From positions 1-21,329 of IMG/VR virus record IMGVR_UViG_3300046003_008578: a DNA stretch of 21,329 nucleotides; one strand, given 5' to 3'. The translations under genes were made by a program, and so were the position numbers. Below, in pieces: positions 1-6,492 of this stretch. Numbering within the stretch: the first letter of the stretch is position 1; each line of letters starts with the position of its first letter. Origin of the DNA: a virus. The notes beneath the pieces are model-generated. The model searched no databases. It was not told the origin of the DNA and saw nothing but the letters and a program-made list of their open reading frames with translations.

Positions 1-1
1 C

Positions 2-904
2 AACGATTTATTTTTAGCGGAAAACAGTCAAGGAAAATTTTGCGTGAAATTGTCCCTCGACAAGCAAAACTCAAATCTTGAAAAAGAATTTTTAATCTTA
101 AAGGATAATTTGCATAGGAAAATATCCTCCTTTCCTTTGTTTTACGGTGTTACTGATAGCTTTTCACCAGTAGAGTATAGCGTTTGCGCATATATACCAG
201 CGCCGAATTTATTTGATTTTAGTTTGCAGCCAATCATTGAATCAGAAGAAGCTATTCCATACTTTTTCGCAAATCTAAGCAGGTTTTCCGCAAACAGTGT
301 TAAAAGTTCTATCTTTGATCACTTGAATTATTATTTGTCCTTTGACATATTAAAAATTCCAGAAGTTAATCCCGATTGGATTAAGAACCATCAAGCAATA
401 AAAAACATAATCAAAGACCAAGTTCTTTTTCTTCAAAAAATAATTAAGGAAAAACTTAGTAAATTTACCTTCTCGCAAAATGATTTTTGCCATGGAAATT
501 TAAATTCGTCAAGCATCTTGGCTTTTGGCGAGCATTTGCACGCTATCAATTATGAGAATTCTTATAAGGGAGATTGGGTTTTAGAACTCTTGTGTTTGAA
601 ATATGAACTCTTTTACCCAAATAACTTTGAAAAAGAAATCTTAAATAAAACAGAAAGCTTGCTGCAAACCAATTTCAACAACCATAAAATATCAGAAATA
701 TCTGATCTTGCGTGCTATTTAAATCTGCTAAAACTGATGGTAGAGTATTTAACAGAAGTTTATGTTTTGAAATGCGCTCGCGAACACAAGATTCTTCAGT
801 GCGGAATTAAGCTGAGTAAAAACTACGACCATTTCTATCAACTACCCGATTTCGATAAAAAGCTAAAACCAATAGCAGAATTTTTCGTAGAAAGTGTAAT
901 TTAA
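2..904 (+). CDS. APH/choline-kinase-like protein, probable pseudokinase, 5' end missing
   Basis: The reading frame is open from base 2, so the gene starts upstream of the window; the GTG at 44 is only an internal Val. The visible 300 residues look like the aminoglycoside phosphotransferase/choline kinase fold. A beta-strand pair NDLFLAEN...GKFCVKLS carries the ATP-lysine candidate, LEKEF supplies the helix-C glutamate, and the C-lobe has an HGNLNSSSIL loop (491-520) followed by INYE (545-556). Active family members read HGDxxxxN and then D in an IDxE motif. Here all three catalytic or metal positions are changed: Asp to Asn (497-499), Asn to Ser (512-514) and Asp to Asn (548-550). I infer a nucleotide-binding or scaffolding pseudokinase rather than an active kinase. 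The stop lies 4 bp before the next gene, which suggests one transcription unit. The substrate is unknown. Confidence 0.7.
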   Translation, partial: NDLFLAENSQGKFCVKLSLDKQNSNLEKEFLILKDNLHRKISSFPLFYGVTDSFSPVEYSVCAYIPAPNLFDFSLQPIIESEEAIPYFFANLSRFSANSVKSSIFDHLNYYLSFDILKIPEVNPDWIKNHQAIKNIIKDQVLFLQKIIKEKLSKFTFSQNDFCHGNLNSSSILAFGEHLHAINYENSYKGDWVLELLCLKYELFYPNNFEKEILNKTESLLQTNFNNHKISEISDLACYLNLLKLMVEYLTEVYVLKCAREHKILQCGIKLSKNYDHFYQLPDFDKKLKPIAEFFVESVI

Positions 905-908
905 TTAT

Positions 909-1112
909 ATGCCGTTACCGACTAAAAAAGAAGACGAGAAACAGAATGAATTTATGGGCCGCTGCATGGCGGACGACATGATGAACAAAGACTTTAAAGA
1001 TCAAAAGCAGCGTGCAGCCGTTTGTTATTCTCAGTACCGCAAAAGAACAAAAAACAAGTCAGAAGCCTCTTGGGACGATGTTCGCAAAGGTGATAGCTTA
1101 GGATTAGTTTAA
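909..1112 (+). CDS. Small phage protein with RCM-KQRAAVCYSQ signature
   Basis: This is a 67-residue, highly charged soluble protein. It carries a pattern I recognise from many tailed-phage genomes: EFMGRCMADDMMNKDF at about residues 14-29, then KQRAAVCYSQ at 33-42. In other phages similar segments occur as stand-alone small proteins or at the front of prohead protease and other morphogenesis proteins; this is from memory, and no biochemical function is known to me. The two cysteines (19 and 39) are part of the pattern. There is no signal peptide or membrane segment. It sits between the pseudokinase-like gene (4 bp upstream) and the fiber-like gene (11 bp downstream), so it is probably co-transcribed. 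The upstream sequence is A/T-rich without a Shine-Dalgarno motif. Confidence 0.8.
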   Translation: MPLPTKKEDEKQNEFMGRCMADDMMNKDFKDQKQRAAVCYSQYRKRTKNKSEASWDDVRKGDSLGLV

Positions 1113-1123
1113 TTTTTTAGAAT

Positions 1124-2695
1124 ATGTCTTTCTCCCTCGATCTAAACGTCAATCAAATCAATCAAGCATTAAATGCAGCATATACTGGATTAGTGTCTGC
1201 TGGAACAGGCATTGTGCGTTTAACTGGAGATCAACAAATTTCTGGAATCAAAACTTTCAATGAGCAAGTTTATTTAAGCGGGCTTTCAAACCTTCTCAGC
1301 GTTAATCAAATTGTTCCAACAGGAAATGCGGTTGTTGATTTAGGTTCTTCCTCAAATCGTTTTCGCACTGGTTATTTTTCAGGAGTAACTGGTTTCACTG
1401 GTTACTTTGAATATTTAAAAGTGGCGAATCTTGACGCTAATGTGGCTGTAAACTTAACCGATAAAACTGGAACTAACTTAACTCTCAGCGGCCAAACTAA
1501 TGTTCAAAATTTTGCAGTTTCAGGAAACCAAACAATCGCAAGTGGATTAACGGTCAGCGGCGATTTAAATGTTACTGGCAACACTGTTTTAGCTGGAACA
1601 ATCACTTCCACTGGAAACAAAAGCTTTTCTGGATTGTTGAATCAAAGTGGCAATGTTAATATTTTTGGCGCTGAATCCGTCAGTGGCAATTTGAGAGTTA
1701 CTGGTGACATTTATTGCACGGGTAATTTTTCAGCAAACGGTAATGTTAGTTTGACTGGTGGGTATAGTCAGACTGGCAGTTTTTTCACAAACTCTAACGG
1801 CAACCCTATTGTTTTTACTGGAAACGGTGGCTCTCATCAGTTTGTTGTTTTTGGGCCAATGAGTTTGAATGGAGCTATTTACCATAATGGAGCTTTCCTT
1901 CACTCTGGAAACTTTTCCAACAGTGGAAACATTGTTAATACAGGTTCATTAACGAACATCGGAGACTTAACAGTTAACGGAAACATTTCATCTAACAAAG
2001 TTTCTACCACTGGGATAATCACTTCTGGAACTTCCAATACCGCCGCATTTCTTATTAGAAATAATTTGACATCTTCTCCTAGCGGTGGAGCACTTGAATA
2101 TAACATAGGTCAATTTTTTGCCACAAATGAATTAACTGGAGCATCTACTAGGGCATTAGTTAACCAAACATTCTCATACCTTGCTCCTCAGAATTTTTAC
2201 TCAGCAACGCCAACAGCCAATGCAACCATTCCCCTCTTAGGGAGCACGGGCATTTATTTAAACACTGGCCGTTACAATATCAAATATGAAGTGAGATTTG
2301 CAAAACCAGGAACTGATGGTATAGTACTAACGCTAGGTATTACTGGAAATCAACCTTGCATTACTGATAGAATTGGCTCATTCGTGAGTTCTCCTGCAAC
2401 TGGTACTTTTGGTAATGCTGCCGTGACTCGGAAAGCTTTTTTTGGAACGGGCGCTACTGATAATATTTTTACTAGAGTTTCAAATATAGATGGTAACTCG
2501 TCAGACACTTTTAATAGTTTTTATACATTTGATGCTGCTGTTACAATAACTGGCTTGACTAAAATTCGTCCAATTTTTTCAATTTCCGATGCGCAAACTT
2601 TAACTGGAAGAGCTTTCTCCATGCAGGTGACTCAATTAGCTACTGGAACTGGAGTTGGACTTGTTGGAGCAAATGGCCCTTGGTCTGACGCATAA
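1124..2695 (+). CDS. Fiber-like virion protein, TG/SG beta-repeat rich
   Basis: This 523-residue protein is very rich in Gly, Thr, Ser and Asn. The N-terminal 30 residues (MSFSLDLNVNQINQALNAAY) may form a short helical attachment segment. Residues about 35-50 carry TGDQQISGIKTF, the same module seen in the minus-strand 970-aa fiber as TGNQDVSGVKSF. Residues about 120-310 are a long series of short beta-repeats of the type VSGNLxVTGxI, typical of phage fibers. Residues about 345-510 resemble a compact C-terminal beta-sandwich such as those found in many phage structural proteins. There are no transmembrane segments. It is probably a tail or head fiber, although it lies on the opposite strand from the tail operon, so it may be expressed separately from the other fibers. 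Its stop is 3 bp before the next ATG. Confidence 0.75.
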   Translation: MSFSLDLNVNQINQALNAAYTGLVSAGTGIVRLTGDQQISGIKTFNEQVYLSGLSNLLSVNQIVPTGNAVVDLGSSSNRFRTGYFSGVTGFTGYFEYLKVANLDANVAVNLTDKTGTNLTLSGQTNVQNFAVSGNQTIASGLTVSGDLNVTGNTVLAGTITSTGNKSFSGLLNQSGNVNIFGAESVSGNLRVTGDIYCTGNFSANGNVSLTGGYSQTGSFFTNSNGNPIVFTGNGGSHQFVVFGPMSLNGAIYHNGAFLHSGNFSNSGNIVNTGSLTNIGDLTVNGNISSNKVSTTGIITSGTSNTAAFLIRNNLTSSPSGGALEYNIGQFFATNELTGASTRALVNQTFSYLAPQNFYSATPTANATIPLLGSTGIYLNTGRYNIKYEVRFAKPGTDGIVLTLGITGNQPCITDRIGSFVSSPATGTFGNAAVTRKAFFGTGATDNIFTRVSNIDGNSSDTFNSFYTFDAAVTITGLTKIRPIFSISDAQTLTGRAFSMQVTQLATGTGVGLVGANGPWSDA

Positions 2696-2698
2696 TTT

Positions 2699-3382
2699 AT
2701 GCCTTACTTAAACCACAACATTCCTACGATTACTTGTTTAATTCGTAACGAATTTTTATTCAATCACGAAAAAGGCCATGGCGAATACACGCCAGCCGAT
2801 GTTCATTCCGTCAGTTCAATTGAAAAGCGCGTGCCACTCTTCGAGGCGTATTTAAATAATGGTGTAAACTGGACGCGCCGACCAATCACAGCATTTTGCT
2901 GGAAACCATGCGATCCTGTGCCTTTAGAGCACGCAATGTATTGGGACTGCTTCTCGCCCTATATTGACGTTCAGATTCGCCAAAGACTGCGCGGATTACG
3001 CGCCAAGCTCATTACACCCTCAAATACTAAAGAGTGCGGGGAATACATGTTTACGCTCGATTGGGGCTGGGAGAATAAAAGCGTTCTAGACACTAACTTT
3101 AGCGAAACGCCCGAACATAAATGTGCTCACGTCTTTAAAATGGATAATGGCAATTTTTACGCTTATCCAAACAATCGCATCATCTGGCATGATGACGCTT
3201 GGGTTTACAAACCAATTGATCAAAACCCAGGATATAAAATTGATTTAAATATTTACTCTGTAGAAAATAAGAGAAACAAGTTCACGGACTATAGCTACAT
3301 GACTGAATTTTCAGATGCGCCAATCAATCATACAGAACCTCAAACTGCCGCAGTGCAAACTAGCACCATCAAAAATACCTAA
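2699..3382 (+). CDS. Unrecognised 227-aa protein upstream of SET gene
   Basis: I do not recognise the family. The protein is 227 residues, soluble-looking, and rich in Trp, Tyr, His and Pro. Notable segments are an aromatic/Cys stretch AFCWKPCDPVPLEHAMYWDC (about residues 65-84), a basic stretch RQRLRGLRAKL (about 93-104) and a central MFTLDWGWENK. The last 25 residues are low complexity (Thr, Gln, Asn) and overlap the next gene, a SET-domain protein, by 68 nt. The gene starts 3 bp after the fiber-like gene, so it is probably translated in the same unit. A structural or fiber-associated role, or a partner or substrate for the SET protein, is possible from context alone. No catalytic motif is evident. 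Confidence 0.7.
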   Translation: MPYLNHNIPTITCLIRNEFLFNHEKGHGEYTPADVHSVSSIEKRVPLFEAYLNNGVNWTRRPITAFCWKPCDPVPLEHAMYWDCFSPYIDVQIRQRLRGLRAKLITPSNTKECGEYMFTLDWGWENKSVLDTNFSETPEHKCAHVFKMDNGNFYAYPNNRIIWHDDAWVYKPIDQNPGYKIDLNIYSVENKRNKFTDYSYMTEFSDAPINHTEPQTAAVQTSTIKNT

Positions 3383-3722
3383 CGCTGGAGTAGGTGTTTT
3401 TGCTTTGACCGATATTCCTGAAGGATACCCTATATTTGGCCCTAAAGGATTCTTGAATTTTATTGAATGGGAGGAGATAGCAAACTGCGATTTTTCAGTC
3501 AAGCAATACATTAGAAACGTTTGCCACTCTAATGAAGTTGGTTTTTGGATAGACGGTCATTTAGACAGGATAGACATGAGCTACTACGTTAACCATTCGG
3601 AATTGCCGAATTTATGGCATGACAAAACTGCCGATGTTTATTATGCCGATAAAGACATTAAACAAGGAGAAGAACTTTGCTGCTTTTATCCGATTGAGGA
3701 GAGAGATTGGTTAACAGAATAA
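3315..3722 (+). CDS. SET-domain protein, putative lysine methyltransferase
   Basis: This is a 135-residue protein that is almost entirely a minimal SET domain, a fold that transfers methyl from S-adenosylmethionine to protein lysines. The visible motifs in order are GVGVFALTDIPEG (25-37, SAM-binding N-terminal motif), YVNHSELPN (91-99, the NHSxxPN pseudoknot motif) and ADKDIKQGEELCCFY (111-125), with Tyr125 at the expected active-site position. No post-SET cysteine cluster is present. The ATG at 3315 is the only Met before the domain; it gives a 68-nt overlap with the upstream gene, which suggests coupled translation. SET proteins occur sporadically in bacteria and phages, and the target here is unknown. 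The 3' end overlaps the convergent spike gene by 12 bp. Confidence 0.85.
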   Translation: MRQSIIQNLKLPQCKLAPSKIPNAGVGVFALTDIPEGYPIFGPKGFLNFIEWEEIANCDFSVKQYIRNVCHSNEVGFWIDGHLDRIDMSYYVNHSELPNLWHDKTADVYYADKDIKQGEELCCFYPIEERDWLTE

Positions 3723-6326
3723 ATGTGATGTTTCTGAAGGCCCGCCTCCACTTGTGAGATTCAAAAAGGCATACTTACCACCATCACTAATAATGCCGCT
3801 AGCATTTGTTACCTCTACATCGTCAACAACGAGATAGCCAGAAGTACCTGTTAACTCAATAGTTAAGTTTAAAATTTCTGTGTATGCGGTTAAGCCTGTT
3901 ACAGTTATGCTTTGCGAATCCCATCCAGAACTAACAGTAAGAGTGCTTTGTGCGACTACGCCAAAAGTGTTTTCCACATAAGCTTTAACCGTACCATTTA
4001 ACCCATACGATTTAGTCTTAAAATTAATCGTAACACTTGTTGCTGTGGTAGGTAATAAAAATTGATGCCTGAAGGGATAAGTGGCCTCATTTATCGAGTA
4101 AGGAGTAAGAGCAATTGATTTACCAGTACCAGAGAATGTATCTGTTGATACTGTAGCTGTACCCATTTTCACATAGTTTCTATTTAAAGTAGTACCACCA
4201 GTTCTGAACGTGCAGTTTTCTAATGTAGCCGCGAATCCCGCAAAATATTTTAATGAAGTTGTTGCGACAAACTGACCACCATCACCATTAAAAGAGCAAT
4301 CTTTAAAATAAAACTTACCTTCACTATATAATGGTAAGTTAGTCCAGTTAAGGACTATAAATGATTGATTAGCAAAGTTTGTAGAAAAATAACAACCTTT
4401 AAAAGCTGCATTTGATCTGCCAGCAGCACCAACTAATATTTGAGTTCCAGAAGCAATTGTATCATCTTCAAAAACGCAATCATTAAAAATTGTTCCAGCT
4501 TCTAAAGAGCCAGCATTATAGTAATATCGGTAAAACCCTATAAATTTACACGCAGATATTGTATGCGCCACGCTTGTTATCCCTGAAAAAATTACAGCAG
4601 CTTGCGCATTAGTAAGGATTCTGTTTATTGCTATGCAATTTGATATTGTAGTACTGTTCAAAACAAACGCCGCTGAAGAATATACGTTTGCTGCTGCATA
4701 AAAACCTGCTCCCACAGATAAACAACTATCAACTGTAATTGCGCCAACTCCTGTAGCAGATGACTCGTTTCTACTGATAAAAGCAGGAAACCCATAAGCA
4801 AAACAGTTGCTTATATTCATATTACCGCTGCTAGTAGCTCTCGTATAAAAGGCATATCCTGCGCTATTTAATGTAGTACAAATAGCTATACACCCACTGA
4901 CTGTGGTATTAGCTCCAAGCGCTCCATTTATCACTAAAAATGCATTATTAGCAACTCTAGAAACATACAAACAATTTGTTATTGTGTAGTCTGTACTTAA
5001 TCTAGAATTGTTATTTTCACTGATTATACAAGCGACGTTTAACTGCGTCGATGGATAAAAGCTACAGTTATCAATTATAAAAGAACCTCCTGCTGTTATA
5101 TCCACAATCCAGCCATTTCTAGATGTTGCGGTCGATGTAGCGCCAAAATTAGCTCCTATATCCCTAAAGAATACATTGTCCCAATTACAAGTCACAGGGC
5201 CAAAAAGATTTCCATACCAAGACCCTGTGGAACCTGCTGCGTTACGAAACACAAATCCCCTGTTCATGAGACACGCTTTTGCAACGTCTGGAACTGGTGA
5301 ATAAGTCCCAACCGTTCTTACGTCATGTATATTGGTGAAGTTCGTTGTGCTAGTTACTGTGTTGCTGCTAACAGAACTAACTGTTCTAACTTCACTCGCG
5401 TTACTTGCTCTTGAAGAAGTGTACGCTACTTCTTGCCCCGCTACCCAATCAGGTGCCGAAGCTAATACGGCGTTTGCTTGTCCAGAATTAGCAGTTGAAG
5501 CTAAATCAATAACATAGTTTGAACTTACATCAGCACCATAAATGTTAAATGTACAGGGGCCATAAGCAGTGAATGCATTTAATCCAAAAGATGTTCCGTT
5601 AACAAAGTCAATTGAACCGTTAACAGGCGCTTCAGGTGTTCCTATTGTAAATTCAGATCCTGGGTTAACAGATATACTGCCTGAATTCGTCAAAGTTAAA
5701 TTATTAGCTGTCCACCTCAAAGATGCACCGTTATTGATATATAACCCCGCTAGAGAAGTAGAATTATTTATGGTCATTGATATAGGCTGTAAAATTCCTA
5801 CAGGGTTAGGAATTAGTCTCCCGCCTAGATATAAAATATCTGCTGATGTAGGCGTAACTTCAGTGTTAGTTACATATATTCTATCCCATTCACCAGAACC
5901 ATTACCGCGCATAACCCATAGATTTCCAACCGCTGAGTTGATTACGAGTTGCCATCTCCATGCTTTTCCTGCTGTAAATACTTTACCTCCTTCTCCTAAA
6001 GAAAAGAAACACCAACCTCTAGCACCCGCTAACAAGGAAGCAGGGTATGTAAAAGTTTCATTACCAACACCATCTGTAGCATTCTGTACATTCAGCGATA
6101 CAGTTAATCCAGGGGCACCAGACCAACCTCCTATATGTATTCCAATTGCTGTCACAGTCTCTCCTGCACCTACAAAAGTAGGTGAAGGGGTCGATGCTGT
6201 ATTTATAGGATACGGATAGAGACCTCCAATCTGCAATGCACCAGCAGTGGTAATAACTGATAGATAGTTATTGCTGCCCATTATGTCAGCATCTGTTAAT
6301 GCAGGTTTACTTACTAAGAATGCCAT
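3711..6326 (-). CDS. Tailspike-like protein with G8-like module and beta-helix character
   Basis: This 871-residue protein closes the minus-strand tail operon. Residues 1-180 form an N-terminal beta-rich part, probably for attachment. Residues about 183-245 (MTINNSTSLAGLYINNGASL ... FTIGTPEAPVNGSIDF) read like a G8 domain. This is followed at about 292-360 by DWVAGQEVAYTSS...EVRTVSSVS...LMNRGFVF, the kind of segment that follows G8 in CEMIP/TMEM2-like proteins. Residues about 360-740 are short repeats of hydrophobic, Asn and Cys residues (ITNCLYVSR, ISNCFAYG, VDSCLSVG, FNDCVFED, FKDCSFNG), the signature of a right-handed parallel beta-helix. The C-terminus (about 755-860) looks like a beta-sandwich or carbohydrate-binding module. 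A role in binding or cutting surface glycans is inferred; no catalytic residue can be assigned. The start overlaps the 57-aa gene by 20 nt. Confidence 0.75.
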   Translation of the reverse strand: MAFLVSKPALTDADIMGSNNYLSVITTAGALQIGGLYPYPINTASTPSPTFVGAGETVTAIGIHIGGWSGAPGLTVSLNVQNATDGVGNETFTYPASLLAGARGWCFFSLGEGGKVFTAGKAWRWQLVINSAVGNLWVMRGNGSGEWDRIYVTNTEVTPTSADILYLGGRLIPNPVGILQPISMTINNSTSLAGLYINNGASLRWTANNLTLTNSGSISVNPGSEFTIGTPEAPVNGSIDFVNGTSFGLNAFTAYGPCTFNIYGADVSSNYVIDLASTANSGQANAVLASAPDWVAGQEVAYTSSRASNASEVRTVSSVSSNTVTSTTNFTNIHDVRTVGTYSPVPDVAKACLMNRGFVFRNAAGSTGSWYGNLFGPVTCNWDNVFFRDIGANFGATSTATSRNGWIVDITAGGSFIIDNCSFYPSTQLNVACIISENNNSRLSTDYTITNCLYVSRVANNAFLVINGALGANTTVSGCIAICTTLNSAGYAFYTRATSSGNMNISNCFAYGFPAFISRNESSATGVGAITVDSCLSVGAGFYAAANVYSSAAFVLNSTTISNCIAINRILTNAQAAVIFSGITSVAHTISACKFIGFYRYYYNAGSLEAGTIFNDCVFEDDTIASGTQILVGAAGRSNAAFKGCYFSTNFANQSFIVLNWTNLPLYSEGKFYFKDCSFNGDGGQFVATTSLKYFAGFAATLENCTFRTGGTTLNRNYVKMGTATVSTDTFSGTGKSIALTPYSINEATYPFRHQFLLPTTATSVTINFKTKSYGLNGTVKAYVENTFGVVAQSTLTVSSGWDSQSITVTGLTAYTEILNLTIELTGTSGYLVVDDVEVTNASGIISDGGKYAFLNLTSGGGPSETSHLFC

Positions 6327-6480
6327 CTGTGTTTATTTCTAAAGGTTTTACATCTAAAGGTTCCATGCAAGGGGTATCAGTTTCTTCTATCAATACACTG
6401 CAAAATTTACCACCAGCAGAGATTAATTGATTTTCTTCTGGTATATCACCGTGAATTGGACAGTTATAGTAGAATTCCAT
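6307..6480 (-). CDS. Small 57-aa tail-operon protein, CPIHG motif
   Basis: This gene is too short for common length cut-offs, but it fills the gap between the 970-aa fiber (stop at 6493) and the spike gene (start at 6326). Reading the minus strand from ATG at 6480 gives MEFYYNCPIHGDIPEENQLI, then a second segment with Cys27 and Cys38, and an end INTDGILSK before TAA at 6307. It contains three cysteines and a CPxHG motif that recalls small metal-binding knuckles, but one such motif is not enough to claim zinc binding. It starts 12 bp after the fiber stop and overlaps the next start by 20 nt, as expected for a genuine operon member. A small adaptor or chaperone for a fiber is a guess from position. 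Confidence 0.65.
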   Translation of the reverse strand: MEFYYNCPIHGDIPEENQLISAGGKFCSVLIEETDTPCMEPLDVKPLEINTDGILSK

Positions 6481-6492
6481 AATTTTATATAC

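Noticed and set aside
44-46. GTG start for the first gene
   Set aside because: The frame is open to the left edge and the upstream residues (NDLFLAEN...GKFCV) form the expected first strands of the kinase fold.
5332-6219. Plus-strand open frames of 61 and 216 aa
   Set aside because: Antisense to the 871-aa spike, with no domain pattern and no operon context.
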